64,000 bases of DNA, taken from positions 39,059 to 103,058 of the forward strand of contig JAYPQA010000010.1 in assembly GCA_038131695.1 (NCBI GenBank), in the 5' to 3' direction. Each line of letters begins with the position of its first letter. Within the stretch, counting starts at the first letter, position 1. Made by a program: the position numbers and the translations under genes. The notes under the pieces are model-generated. The model saw only the letters and a list, made by a program, of their open reading frames with translations, did not search any database and had not been told where the DNA came from. The stretch comes from JADHLK01 sp038131695 (GTDB taxonomy: Bacteria > Pseudomonadota > Alphaproteobacteria > Puniceispirillales > Puniceispirillaceae). Below, one piece after another: positions 1 to 8,793 of the stretch.

Positions 1-936
1 GCCGTGCCGACGCTGGAAGAAGCCGCCGAGCTGGCCAAGGGGATCGGCTTTCCGCTGCTGGTCAAGGCGGCCTCTGGCGGTGGCGGGCGCGGCATGAAGG
101 TTGCCAACAGCGCAGAGGATCTGGCCGAAGCCTATGCCTCTGCCCGATCTGAGGCGAAGGCCGCTTTCGGCGATGATACGGTCTATCTGGAGCGCTATCT
201 GGATAATCCGCGCCATATTGAGGTTCAGGTGATCGCGGATAGCCATGGCAATGTTGTGCATCTGGGCGAGCGCGAATGTTCGGTCCAGCGCCGCCATCAG
301 AAACTGTTTGAAGAAGCCCCCTCACCGGCGCTGAGCGCGCAAGAACGCGCCGATATTGGCCGCATCGCGGCTGAGGCGACGGCCAAGATGGGCTATCTGG
401 GTGTCGGCACGATGGAGTTTTTGTGGCAGGATGGCCAGTTCTTCTTCATTGAAATGAATACCCGCCTGCAGGTGGAGCATCCGATCACCGAGGCGATCAC
501 CGGCATTGATCTGGTGCGCGAGCAGATTCTGATCGCCGCAGGCGGCCAGCTGCCTTTCACCCAAGAGGATATTGAATTTGACGGGCACGCGATAGAATGC
601 CGGATCAATGCCGAACATCCAGAGACCTTCATGCCAACGCCCGGCAAGGTGGCCTCCTTCCATGCAGCGGGCGGGCCCGGCGTGCGGGTGGATACGGTGC
701 TTTATACCGGCTATCAGATACCGCCCTTTTATGATTCGCTGATTGCCAAGCTGGTGGTGCATGGGGCGGATCGCGAACAGGCGCTGGCCCGGCTGCGCGG
801 GGCGCTGGATGAATTTGTGGTTGAGCCGATACCGACCACGCTGGCCCTGCATCGCCGCCTGCTGGATGCCCCGGCCATTCAGGATGGCAGCTATACCATC
901 CGCTGGCTGGAAGAAACCTTTCTCAATCAGGACTAG
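1..936 (+). CDS. accC: Acetyl-CoA carboxylase biotin carboxylase subunit, 5'-truncated by the window edge
   Basis: Biotin carboxylase performs the ATP-dependent carboxylation of the biotin on BCCP, the first half-reaction of acetyl-CoA carboxylase in fatty acid synthesis. About 311 residues are visible; roughly the first third of a ~450-residue AccC lies outside the window. The ATP-grasp glycine-rich loop (AASGGGGRGM) is near the start of the visible part, followed by the active-site motif EMNTRLQVEHP and the C-terminal biotin carboxylase segment HAIECRINAE. The frame is open to base 1 and the true start is not present. The gene is followed after 6 bp by aat on the same strand, an order seen in alphaproteobacteria. 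The length does not suggest a longer propionyl- or methylcrotonyl-CoA carboxylase alpha chain, because there is no biotinyl domain before the stop. Confidence 0.93.
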   Translation, partial: AVPTLEEAAELAKGIGFPLLVKAASGGGGRGMKVANSAEDLAEAYASARSEAKAAFGDDTVYLERYLDNPRHIEVQVIADSHGNVVHLGERECSVQRRHQKLFEEAPSPALSAQERADIGRIAAEATAKMGYLGVGTMEFLWQDGQFFFIEMNTRLQVEHPITEAITGIDLVREQILIAAGGQLPFTQEDIEFDGHAIECRINAEHPETFMPTPGKVASFHAAGGPGVRVDTVLYTGYQIPPFYDSLIAKLVVHGADREQALARLRGALDEFVVEPIPTTLALHRRLLDAPAIQDGSYTIRWLEETFLNQD

Positions 937-942
937 ACCCCA

Positions 943-1605
943 ATGACCGGCCAATGGGTGCACGCGCCGGAGACCCTCTTGCAAGCCTATGCGATGGGCG
1001 TTTTTCCCATGGCCGAAAATGCCGCGGCTGAGGAGATCCGGTTCTATCAGCCAGAAGAACGCGCCCTCTTGCCGCTGGACCCGCCGCATATTCCGCGCCG
1101 CCTGCGCCGCACCGTGCGCCAGCGCCGATTTCAGCTGCGCTGGAACAGTGCCTTTGCCGCGGTCATAGATGGCTGTGCGGCCCCGGCTGCGGGGCGGCAA
1201 ACCACCTGGATCAATGCGGAAATCAGGCGGCTTTACATTGCCCTGCACACGATGGGATTTGCCCATTCAGTAGAGGTGTTTGACCAGGATCAGCTGGTGG
1301 GCGGGCTTTACGGGGTGGCACTGGGCGGGGCATTTTTCGGCGAATCCATGTTTTCGCTGCGCCCGGATGCGTCCAAGATTGCGCTGGTGCATTTGATGGC
1401 GCGGCTGCTGGATGGGGGCTTTCAGCTGCTGGATGCCCAGTTTGACAATGACCATCTGCGCCAGTTCGGGCTGTTCACGCTGGAGAATGCCCGCTTTCAG
1501 GATCGCCTGCAGGCGGCCTTGCAAAAGCCGGCTTTCCTGCGTCTGGATCAGTCAGAAGAGGCGGTGCTGGCGGTGCTGGAACAGGCGATCAGCGTCACAT
1601 CATAG
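943..1605 (+). CDS. aat: Leucyl/phenylalanyl-tRNA--protein transferase
   Basis: Aat transfers Leu or Phe from aminoacyl-tRNA to N-terminal Arg or Lys of proteins, creating N-degrons read by ClpS/ClpAP. The 220-residue length is typical. The family hallmarks YAMGVFPMAE near the N-terminus and GGLYGVALGGAFFGESMF mid-protein are intact, as is the FDNDHLRQFG segment. The start ATG lies 6 bp after the accC stop, so the two genes are probably cotranscribed. clpS and clpA, the downstream users of this N-degron, lie about 7 kb away on the other strand. Its 3' end overlaps the convergent DUF2155 gene by about 58 bp. Confidence 0.95.
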   Translation: MTGQWVHAPETLLQAYAMGVFPMAENAAAEEIRFYQPEERALLPLDPPHIPRRLRRTVRQRRFQLRWNSAFAAVIDGCAAPAAGRQTTWINAEIRRLYIALHTMGFAHSVEVFDQDQLVGGLYGVALGGAFFGESMFSLRPDASKIALVHLMARLLDGGFQLLDAQFDNDHLRQFGLFTLENARFQDRLQAALQKPAFLRLDQSEEAVLAVLEQAISVTS

Positions 1606-1985
1606 ACCGCGTGCTCCATCGCTGAGATGGCCGGGCTGGAGGCAAACATCCAGCCGGAAAAAATCTGCTCCGCCGCATCTTGCCCGGCAGAACCGCTTTC
1701 CCCATCGCCATAGCCGCGATCATAGATACGCAGGAAAGCCGCGTGTTCAGGCGGCTCTTCAGGCGGGCGATAGCGGCAATCATCAAGCCAGATTTCCAGC
1801 GTGCCAAGCCGCACCGGCTGGCCAATCGCCAGCTCCACCGGGGCAATGCGGGCGGTGATCTTGTCCAGCGTTTGCAGGCGGGCCTGTCTGGCAGCCAGCC
1901 AGCTATCTGCTGAGACCGGCATCCCTGCTGCCGCTACCCAAAGCGCACTGGCAAGCAAGGTAAAAACGGGCCAGTTGGCTCTCAT
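1548..1985 (-). CDS. DUF2155 domain-containing exported protein
   Basis: A 145-residue protein with an N-terminal signal peptide (hydrophobic stretch about residues 6-26 ending near PVSADS), then a DUF2155-type domain with segments LEIWLDDCRYRP and IFSGWMFASSP. The biochemical role is unknown; the family is common in alphaproteobacteria and is usually found beside accBC/aat and an mla-like gene, as here. It overlaps the upstream mlaD gene by 4 bp (ATGA), implying translational coupling and a shared envelope role. The C-terminus is serine/threonine rich and runs antiparallel into the 3' end of aat. Confidence 0.85.
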   Translation of the reverse strand: MRANWPVFTLLASALWVAAAGMPVSADSWLAARQARLQTLDKITARIAPVELAIGQPVRLGTLEIWLDDCRYRPPEEPPEHAAFLRIYDRGYGDGESGSAGQDAAEQIFSGWMFASSPAISAMEHAVYDVTLIACSSTASTASSD

Positions 1986-2437
1986 GACCCGCCCTGATCA
2001 GCCCCGGCAAAAACAATTTTGCCCAGCAAATCGGTCAGGCTGACCGGATCGCGGGTATCATAAATCACCGCCCCGGCCTCCAGATAGCTCTCTGCCCCGC
2101 CCGGGACAATCTCCAGATACTGGCCGCCCAGCAAGGAGGCCGCGGCAATGCGGGCCGCGCTGTCATCCGGCAGGCGCACCGCCGGGTCAATCCGCATCAG
2201 GACGCGGGCCGTATAGCTTTGCCCATCCAGCTGCTGGCCTGTTACCTGGCCGACCTTGATACCGGACACCCGCACATCATCCCCGACCTGCAAGCCGGCC
2301 GTGCTGCCGAACTCGGCCTCTATCAGATAGCCGTCAGAGGCGGTCAGGTCAGCGGCCTCATAGGCCAGCATGATGAACAGCGCCGCCGCCAGCAGCACGA
2401 CACCGCCCAGAATCGTCTCTATCGTGTTTCGGCGCAT
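1982..2437 (-). CDS. mlaD: MlaD-family outer-membrane lipid asymmetry protein (MCE domain)
   Basis: MlaD is the inner-membrane-anchored MCE-domain lipid-binding component of the Mla phospholipid transport system. The 151 residues comprise an N-terminal anchor (about residues 7-27) and one MCE domain, with the typical TAGLQVGDDVRVSGIKVGQV stretch and a later LLGGQYLEI motif. Length fits alphaproteobacterial MlaD (about 150 residues). The permease and ATPase partners are not adjacent, so the Mla operon is split. The neighbour downstream is DUF2155 with a 4-bp overlap, and upstream is the NDUFA12 gene, 33 bp away. Confidence 0.9.
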   Translation of the reverse strand: MRRNTIETILGGVVLLAAALFIMLAYEAADLTASDGYLIEAEFGSTAGLQVGDDVRVSGIKVGQVTGQQLDGQSYTARVLMRIDPAVRLPDDSAARIAAASLLGGQYLEIVPGGAESYLEAGAVIYDTRDPVSLTDLLGKIVFAGADQGGS

Positions 2438-2470
2438 GGCGCTGTCTGGCCTCCTGTTCGGTTTGTCAGA

Positions 2471-2827
2471 TCAGACCGGTTTCCAGGGTTCGTAATCCCC
2501 GGTCGCGGCGGCCCGCTTGCCGCCTTTGAGCGGATGCCCCTTTGGACGATAGGCATACTGCGTGCCGGTCAGGTTGGGCAGATGCGGCTTTTCCCAGCCA
2601 TGGCGAGCATAGCCCTGTTCCGGCGGCGGGCTGTCCTCAGTGTAATGCAGCCAGCCATGCCAGTCAGCTGGCACCTTGGACGCTTCCGGCTGGCCCTTAT
2701 AGACGACAAAGCGGCGCGGCTTCTTGCCGGCAGCCGCCGAGCGGGCCTGATAATACCGGTTGCCAAATTCATCCATACCCACCTTGCGGGCACGCCAGCG
2801 AATGGCAAGAGAGGACAGCAAACGCAT
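2471..2827 (-). CDS. NADH:ubiquinone oxidoreductase subunit NDUFA12 family
   Basis: A 118-residue homologue of the mitochondrial complex I accessory subunit NDUFA12 (B17.2), characteristic of alphaproteobacteria. Visible hallmarks are DEFGNRYYQAR near residue 19, the central VPADWHGWLHY segment, and the C-terminal YRPKGHP followed by a YEPWKP end. It is thought to sit on the peripheral arm of complex I near the Fe-S subunits. It heads a three-gene minus-strand group with mlaD and the DUF2155 gene, a conserved alphaproteobacterial arrangement. It is divergent from nrdJ across a 386-bp gap. Confidence 0.92.
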   Translation of the reverse strand: MRLLSSLAIRWRARKVGMDEFGNRYYQARSAAAGKKPRRFVVYKGQPEASKVPADWHGWLHYTEDSPPPEQGYARHGWEKPHLPNLTGTQYAYRPKGHPLKGGKRAAATGDYEPWKPV

Positions 2828-3085
2828 CGTTGTTCCACCTGTTTTGCAAAACCGTTTCGGCTGGGGGCCGACACACTCCGCAACCGATCCTGTTATACGC
2901 TGGACAGACCGGCTTTATCAAGCGCCAGATGCGGCCAGCTGACAAGCCGGGAAAATTTTTTTCACCGCCGCCCTCGCCCGGCCCGACCGGGCTGTGAGTC
3001 AAGCCCTGATTCAAATCTGATTCCCCGCCAGCGGGAAAAAAAGATCCTTGTGTAAAAAAAATGAAAAAAAACGCGATTTAGAATA

Positions 3086-3115
3086 TTGACCTCTTTTGTC
3101 TATATCATGTAGATT
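3086..3115 (+). promoter_or_regulatory. Candidate sigma-70-type promoter for nrdJ
   Basis: The 386-bp gap between the NDUFA12 gene and nrdJ is AT-rich from about 3045 onward. It holds TTGACC at 3086-3091 and, after 18 bp, TAGATT at 3110-3115, a plausible -35/-10 pair about 100 bp before the nrdJ start. The leader downstream ends with GAGAGGATT just before ATG 3214, a reasonable ribosome binding site. I see no tRNA or clear riboswitch fold in the gap. The promoter is called by eye only. Confidence 0.4.
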
Positions 3116-3140
3116 TTCTGAACGCGGCTACTAGATGTAG
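3100..3140 (+). promoter_or_regulatory. Two related 13-mers, possible NrdR-type operator pair
   Basis: CTATATCATGTAG (3100-3112) and CTACTAGATGTAG (3128-3140) share 9 of 13 positions, are 28 bp apart, and the first overlaps the candidate -10. NrdR boxes are usually paired near RNR promoters, with a palindromic consensus close to acaCwATATwTgTgt and a spacing of about three helical turns. The match here is only partial, so an NrdR role is inference. Confidence 0.3.
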
Positions 3141-3213
3141 TAATCAATTACTTCAACTTGTGCTGCTAAGCCACAGAATAAAAAAAGATTGATACGCCTG
3201 AGAGGATTCAGAA

Positions 3214-6200
3214 ATGCGGTTTGAAAGACGATTCACCAAAGCTGATGCGGACGCTTATTCAGAAATCGCATTTCGTCGTGCGACCAGCGAGATTCGCAAC
3301 CCTGACGGGACGGTTGTGTTCTCGGCTGAGAATATTGAGGTGCCCGAACAATTCAGCCAGGTGGCGACCGATATTCTGGCCCAAAAATATTTCCGCAAGG
3401 CCGGGGTGGCCGCGATTCTGAAAAAGATTGAGGAAAATGGCGTTCCGTCCTGGCTGTGGCGATCCGTGCCGGATGAAAAAGCCCTGGCCAAGCTGCCGGA
3501 AGAGGAGCGCTATGGCGGGGAAAGCTCAGCCAAGCAGGTTTTTAACCGGCTGGCCGGCACCTGGACCTATTGGGGCTGGAAGGGGGGCTATTTCACCTCT
3601 GAAGAAGATGCCCGCACCTATTTTGATGAGATGGCCTATATGCTGGCCACCCAGATGGCGGCCCCGAATTCGCCGCAATGGTTCAATACCGGCCTGCATT
3701 GGGCCTATGGCATAGATGGTCCAGGCCAGGGCCATTATTATGTGGATTTTGAAAGCGGCGAGATGGTGCGCTCCGCCTCTGCCTATGAGCATCCCCAGCC
3801 GCATGCCTGTTTCATCCAGTCCGTCAATGATGATCTGGTCAATGAGGGCGGGATTATGGATCTGTGGGTGCGTGAAGCCAGGCTGTTCAAATATGGCTCT
3901 GGGACCGGCTCCAATTTCTCGCGCCTGCGCGGGTCTGGCGAGAGCCTGTCCGGGGGCGGCAGATCCTCCGGCCTGATGAGCTTTTTGAAAATCGGCGACC
4001 GTGCGGCCGGGGCAATCAAGTCAGGCGGGACCACCCGCCGCGCCGCCAAGATGGTCACCGTCGATATTGATCATCCCGATATTGAGGAATATATCGACTG
4101 GAAAGTGGTGGAAGAACAAAAGGTTGCCGCGCTGGTTGCCGGCTCCAAGCTGGCCCAGAAGCACATGAATGAGGTGATGGCGGCCTGTAATGACAACAGC
4201 CTTGATACAGACAGCCGCTTTGATCCGAAGGAAAACAAGGCGCTGAAAAAGGCTATTCTGGCCGCCCGCAAATCCATGATCCCGGAAAATTATATCCAGC
4301 GGGTCATCCAATTTGCCGAGCAGGGATTAAATGATATTTGCTTCCGCCCCTATAATACGGACTGGGATTCGGAAGCCTATCTGACTGTGGCTGGCCAGAA
4401 TTCCAATAATTCGGTGCGGGTGTCCAATGAGTTTTTGCAAAAGGTTCTGGACAAGGGCGAGTGGGAGCTGACCCAGCGCACCAATGGCCAGGTTATCCGC
4501 ACCGTCAAGGCCGATGAGCTGTGGGAAAAAATCGCCCATGCCGCCTGGGCCTGCGCGGATCCGGGCCTGCAATATGACAGCACCATCAATGAATGGCACA
4601 CCTGCCCGGCAGGCGGGCGCATCAATGCCTCCAACCCCTGCTCGGAATATATGTTCCTGGATGATACGGCCTGCAATCTGGCCTCGATGAATCTGATGCA
4701 GTTCCGTCATGAAGATGGTAGCTTTGATATTGAAAGCTTTGAACATGCGGTGCGCTTCTGGACATTGACGCTGGAAGTCTCGGTGCTGATGGCCCAATTC
4801 CCGTCCCGCGAGATTGCCCAGGGCTCTTATGACTATCGCACGCTGGGGCTGGGCTATGCCAATATTGGCGGGCTGTTGATGGCGGCTGGCCATTCCTATG
4901 ACAGTGATGAGGCGCGCGCCCTTTGCGGGGCGATTACCGCGATTATGACCGGGCGGTCCTATGCCACCTCAGCAGAAATTGCCGGTGAGCTGGGCACTTT
5001 CCCGCTCTATCAGGACAATGCGGATAATATGCTGCGGGTCATGCATAATCACCGCCAGGCCGCGCATGGCAAGGCGACCGGCTATAAGGGGCTGGCTGTT
5101 AAGCCGGTGCCGCTGGACAAGAAATCCTGCCCGGATCAGGCGCTGGTCAAGGCGGCGGCGGTGGCCTGGGATGATGCGCTGGCGCTGGGCCAAAAGCATG
5201 GCTATCGCAACGCCCAGTCAACCGTGATCGCCCCGACCGGCACAATCGGCCTGGTCATGGATTGCGACACCACCGGGATTGAGCCGGATTTTGCCATTGT
5301 CAAATTCAAGAAGCTGGCCGGTGGCGGCTATTTCAAAATCATCAACCGGGTGGTGCCCGAAGCGCTGGAGCGGCTGGGCTACACACAGGCCCAGTTAGAG
5401 GATATTACCCGCTATGCGGTGGGCCATGGCAATCTGGAAAAATGCCAGTCCATCTCGGTGGCCGCCCTGCAGGAAAAAGGCTTTGATGAGGCCGCGCTGG
5501 AAAAGCTGAATGCGGCTCTGGCCAATGCCTTTGATGTGAAATTCGCCTTTAACCAATTCTCGCTGGGCGCTGAATTCTGCAAGGATGTTCTGGGCTTTAC
5601 CGATGCCCAGCTGGCAGATTTCAACTTCAATATGCTCGAAGCGCTCGGCTTTTCCAAAGAGGAGATTGAGGCAGCCAATATCCATGTTTGCGGTGCGATG
5701 ACCGTAGAGGGGGCCCCGCATCTCAAAGACGCGCATCTGCCGATTTTTGACTGTGCCAATATTTGCGGGCGGATCGGCAAGCGCTTCTTGTCGGTGGACA
5801 GCCATATCACCATGATGGCCGCGGCCCAGCCCTTTATTTCCGGAGCTATTTCCAAGACCATCAATATGCCGAACAACGCCACGGTTGAGGATTGCGGGGC
5901 GGCCTATATGCTGTCCTGGAAGCTGGGGCTGAAGGCCAATGCGCTCTACCGGGACGGCTCCAAGCTCAGCCAGCCCTTGTCAGCCGCGCTGGTTGAGGAG
6001 GACGAGGATCAGGACAGCCTGCAAGAGGCAATGGACGCCCCGTCTGCCGCGGCGGTTCCGCAGGTGGTGGAAAAAATCGTTGAGCGCTTTATCCGCCAGC
6101 AGGAACGCGAAAGGCTGCCGGATCGGCGCAAGGGCTATACGCAAAAGGCTTCTGTCGGCGGTCACAAGGTTTATCTCAGAACCGGTGAATATGAAGATGG

Positions 6201-6855
6201 CCGGCTGGGTGAAATCTTTATCGATATGCATAAAGAAGGCGCTGCCTTCCGTTCCTTAATGAATAATTTTGCCATCGCGGTCTCTATCGGCCTGCAATAC
6301 GGGGTGCCGCTGGAGGAGTTTGTCGAGGCCTTCACCTTCACCCGCTTTGAGCCGCAGGGGATGGTCACCGGCAATGATGCAATCAAAATGTCCACCTCTA
6401 TTCTGGATTATACTTTCCGCGAGCTGGCGATTTCCTATCTGGGGCGTCATGATCTGGGCCATGTCAGCACCGATGATCTGGCAGCTGATACGACAGGCGG
6501 CGGCGAGGCGCAATCCGAGCTGGTGAACAAGGTGACCAGCCATGGCTTTGTGCGCGGCCAGACCGGGCTGGTGGTCTATTCCAACCAGCAAGCCCCGCGC
6601 GGCAATGCCGCCACCGCCCTGAAGCCTGCCGTGGCTGAGCCGGAGGCGGCCAGTGCGGCCCCGGCTGTCCAGGCAAGCATGGTGGCTGAGGCGGCCCCGG
6701 TGAGCCAGACTGTCTCGGTCACAGAGCAGGTCCAGCAAGCGAGAATGCAGGGCTATGAGGGCGAATCCTGTTCTGAATGCCAGAATTTCACACTTGTGCG
6801 CAACGGCACCTGTCTGAAATGTAACACCTGTGGGGCGACAACCGGCTGCAGCTGA
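3214..6855 (+). CDS. nrdJ: Vitamin B12-dependent (class II) ribonucleotide reductase
   Basis: NrdJ reduces ribonucleotides to deoxyribonucleotides using adenosylcobalamin to generate the thiyl radical, and works with or without oxygen. The 1213-residue protein has the catalytic barrel with the active-site segment NASNPCSEYMFLDD near residue 470 and SNNSVRVSNEF near 396. A C-terminal extension from about residue 860 ends in a cysteine-rich tail (SCSECQNF...CLKCNTCG, from about residue 1185), thought to be the redox-active/zinc-ribbon end. An Ala/Pro-rich linker precedes that tail. Length matches the long alphaproteobacterial NrdJ form. No class I RNR is in the window, so cobalamin demand is likely constitutive. 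A strong terminator follows directly. Confidence 0.96.
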   Translation: MRFERRFTKADADAYSEIAFRRATSEIRNPDGTVVFSAENIEVPEQFSQVATDILAQKYFRKAGVAAILKKIEENGVPSWLWRSVPDEKALAKLPEEERYGGESSAKQVFNRLAGTWTYWGWKGGYFTSEEDARTYFDEMAYMLATQMAAPNSPQWFNTGLHWAYGIDGPGQGHYYVDFESGEMVRSASAYEHPQPHACFIQSVNDDLVNEGGIMDLWVREARLFKYGSGTGSNFSRLRGSGESLSGGGRSSGLMSFLKIGDRAAGAIKSGGTTRRAAKMVTVDIDHPDIEEYIDWKVVEEQKVAALVAGSKLAQKHMNEVMAACNDNSLDTDSRFDPKENKALKKAILAARKSMIPENYIQRVIQFAEQGLNDICFRPYNTDWDSEAYLTVAGQNSNNSVRVSNEFLQKVLDKGEWELTQRTNGQVIRTVKADELWEKIAHAAWACADPGLQYDSTINEWHTCPAGGRINASNPCSEYMFLDDTACNLASMNLMQFRHEDGSFDIESFEHAVRFWTLTLEVSVLMAQFPSREIAQGSYDYRTLGLGYANIGGLLMAAGHSYDSDEARALCGAITAIMTGRSYATSAEIAGELGTFPLYQDNADNMLRVMHNHRQAAHGKATGYKGLAVKPVPLDKKSCPDQALVKAAAVAWDDALALGQKHGYRNAQSTVIAPTGTIGLVMDCDTTGIEPDFAIVKFKKLAGGGYFKIINRVVPEALERLGYTQAQLEDITRYAVGHGNLEKCQSISVAALQEKGFDEAALEKLNAALANAFDVKFAFNQFSLGAEFCKDVLGFTDAQLADFNFNMLEALGFSKEEIEAANIHVCGAMTVEGAPHLKDAHLPIFDCANICGRIGKRFLSVDSHITMMAAAQPFISGAISKTINMPNNATVEDCGAAYMLSWKLGLKANALYRDGSKLSQPLSAALVEEDEDQDSLQEAMDAPSAAAVPQVVEKIVERFIRQQERERLPDRRKGYTQKASVGGHKVYLRTGEYEDGRLGEIFIDMHKEGAAFRSLMNNFAIAVSIGLQYGVPLEEFVEAFTFTRFEPQGMVTGNDAIKMSTSILDYTFRELAISYLGRHDLGHVSTDDLAADTTGGGEAQSELVNKVTSHGFVRGQTGLVVYSNQQAPRGNAATALKPAVAEPEAASAAPAVQASMVAEAAPVSQTVSVTEQVQQARMQGYEGESCSECQNFTLVRNGTCLKCNTCGATTGCS

Positions 6856-6890
6856 TAGCCGGGCCCTCATTCCATCCTCCCAAAAACTCT

Positions 6891-6918
6891 CCGCCAGCCT
6901 GGCTGGCGGATTTTTTTT
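6891..6918 (+). terminator. Rho-independent terminator of nrdJ
   Basis: The inverted repeat CCGCCAG / CTGGCGG (arms 6891-6897 and 6903-6909, with further internal complementarity) is followed by a run of eight T at 6911-6918, 36 bp after the nrdJ stop. This is a textbook intrinsic terminator. Confidence 0.9.
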
Positions 6919-7106
6919 GCCGGGCCGCCAAACCGGGTTTGAGGCCAGCGGAATTTCAGGCAAAAAAGCGGCGGCTGGCTGCTATTCTGTTCAGGCTGCT
7001 TGCGGCATTTTGCCGAGAGTCCCGAAGAAAGATTGGGCAAAGATTGGTCCGTGTGCCAGAAGGACAGGATGGCCCGCCAAACCCACCAGCAAGAAGGATG
7101 TATCCG

Positions 7107-7580
7107 ATGGCCCAGAGAATAGAAGAAAATCTTGCCCGGCTGGGGATCACCCTGCCGGATGCGCCGCTACCTGCTGCCAATTACCTGCCCTATTGTGTGA
7201 GCGGCAATCTGGTTTTTGTCGCCGGGCAGCTGCCCATGCAGGATGGCAAGCTGGCCGCGACCGGCAAGGTGGGCAGCGATATCACCACGCAAGAGGCCGC
7301 CGGGCTGGCCCGGCTCTGTGCGATTAATCTGCTGGCCCAGGCGAAAGCGGCAGCTGGCGGCGATCTGGACCGGGTGCGCCGGGTTGTCAAGCTGGGCGGC
7401 TTTGTGGCCTGCACCGACAGCTTTACCGAACAGCCGGAAGTCATTAATGGCGCGTCTGATCTGATGGTGGAGGTGTTCGGCGAGGCAGGCCGCCATGCCC
7501 GCTTTGCGGTTGGCACCAATGTTCTGCCGCGCAATGTGCCGGTTGAGATTGACGCAATTTTTGAGTTGCAGGACAAATAG
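7107..7580 (+). CDS. RidA / YjgF-YER057c-UK114 family protein
   Basis: A RidA-superfamily protein of 157 residues; true RidA enzymes hydrolyse reactive enamine/imine intermediates. The longer-than-usual subfamily member has LPYCVSGNLVFVAGQLPMQDGKL, here seen as VSGNLVFVAGQLP, and ends with NVPVEIDAIFELQ. The Arg of classical RidA (C-terminal GARVEIEA-type motif) is not obvious, so it may be one of the Rid4-7-like subgroups rather than archetypal RidA. I chose ATG 7107 because AAGAAGG at 7091-7097 sits 9 bp upstream; ATG 7098 is too close to it, and the open frame upstream to 6939 has no family similarity. The next gene begins 40 bp downstream. Confidence 0.85.
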   Translation: MAQRIEENLARLGITLPDAPLPAANYLPYCVSGNLVFVAGQLPMQDGKLAATGKVGSDITTQEAAGLARLCAINLLAQAKAAAGGDLDRVRRVVKLGGFVACTDSFTEQPEVINGASDLMVEVFGEAGRHARFAVGTNVLPRNVPVEIDAIFELQDK

Positions 7581-7620
7581 CAGGCTTGCCTCACCGGCTG
7601 GTCATGCCATATTGGAGAGT

Positions 7621-8781
7621 ATGACACAGCCTGCCCAAAATGACCGGATTTCCGCCAAAATCTTCGCCAGCCTGCAAGAGATTGACCGGGCAGATTGGCA
7701 GGCTTTGCTGGCCAGCGAGCATCCGCTGGTCAGCTATGATTTCATGTTGGCCCTTGAGCAAAGCGGCTCGGTTGGTGGCCAGTCCGGCTGGCAGCCGCTC
7801 CATATCGGGCTGACTGACCGGGCCGGCAAATTGCAGGCCGCCCTGCCCGGCTGGCTGAAAAGCCATTCCTATGGCGAATATGTCTTTGACCATGGCTGGG
7901 CCCAGGCTCTGGAACAGGCGGGCGGCGATTATTATCCAAAATACCTGTCGGCCATTCCCTTTACCCCGGTGCCGGGCCCGCGCCTCTTGACCCGCCCGGA
8001 CCGGCCGGAGCTGCGCGGCCAGCTGATAGCGGCCATGCAGCAGCTGGTGGCAGGCAATGAGCTGTCCTCAGCCCATGTGACCTTTATCGAAGAGGCAGAC
8101 AGCCAGGCGTTTGAGGAGGCCGGCTGGCAGCTGCGCAGCGGTTTGCAATTTCACTGGCATAATCAGGGCTACCGGGATTTTGATGATTTTCTGGCCAGCT
8201 TTGCCTCACGCAAGCGCAAGAATGTGAAAAAGGAACGCGCCAGCATCGCGGCGGCGGGCCTGAAAATGCGCCGCATCAGCGCCGAAGATATCAAGCCCGA
8301 ACATTGGGATTTCTTCTATCAATGCTATCTGGCAACGATTGACCGCAAATGGGGCGGGGCCTATCTCACCCGCGCTTTTTTTGACCAGCTGGATGCGCTG
8401 ATGCGGGATCGCTGCCTGCTGGTGCTGGCAGAAAAACAGGGCCAGCCTGTTGCCGCCGCGCTGAATTTTATCGGGCCGGATTGCCTTTTTGGGCGGAATT
8501 GGGGAACGCTGGCCGATGTGCCGAACCTGCATTTTGAAACCTGCTATTATCAGGCGATTGAGTTTGCCATAGAGGCCGGGCTGGCGCGGGTGGAGGCCGG
8601 GGCGCAGGGGCTGCACAAGGTCCAGCGCGGCTATATGCCGGTCAGGACAGAATCTGCCCATTATATCAGCCATCCCGGGCTGGCCGCCGCCGTCAGCCGC
8701 TTTTGCCGCCAGGAAGCAGGCGGGGTCGCCGCCGAAGCGCGCATGATAGAAACCAGCAGCCCCTATCGCAAAACCGCATGA
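7621..8781 (+). CDS. GNAT / FemAB-like N-acyltransferase (COG3146 type)
   Basis: A 386-residue protein resembling the COG3146/DUF482 family, predicted acyl-CoA or aminoacyl N-acyltransferases with a GNAT-like fold; the substrate is unknown. Recognisable segments are the HGWAQALEQAGGDYYPKYL stretch near residue 90, FLASFASRKRKNVKKER near 190, and the C-terminal GAQGLHKVQRGYMPV motif. The start ATG 7621 is preceded by GGAGAGT. It follows the RidA-family gene by 40 bp on the same strand and is convergent with clpA, 12 bp away. No transmembrane segment or signal peptide is visible. Confidence 0.82.
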   Translation: MTQPAQNDRISAKIFASLQEIDRADWQALLASEHPLVSYDFMLALEQSGSVGGQSGWQPLHIGLTDRAGKLQAALPGWLKSHSYGEYVFDHGWAQALEQAGGDYYPKYLSAIPFTPVPGPRLLTRPDRPELRGQLIAAMQQLVAGNELSSAHVTFIEEADSQAFEEAGWQLRSGLQFHWHNQGYRDFDDFLASFASRKRKNVKKERASIAAAGLKMRRISAEDIKPEHWDFFYQCYLATIDRKWGGAYLTRAFFDQLDALMRDRCLLVLAEKQGQPVAAALNFIGPDCLFGRNWGTLADVPNLHFETCYYQAIEFAIEAGLARVEAGAQGLHKVQRGYMPVRTESAHYISHPGLAAAVSRFCRQEAGGVAAEARMIETSSPYRKTA

Positions 8782-8793
8782 GGGCCATATTGG

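Noticed and set aside
322..1266. 314-codon minus-strand frame over accC and aat
   Set aside because: Antisense shadow of two well-supported genes.
2828..3213. Cobalamin riboswitch upstream of nrdJ
   Set aside because: A B12-dependent RNR made this plausible, and AAGCCACAG near 3168 loosely recalls a B12-box core, but I cannot find the full conserved box or the surrounding stems.
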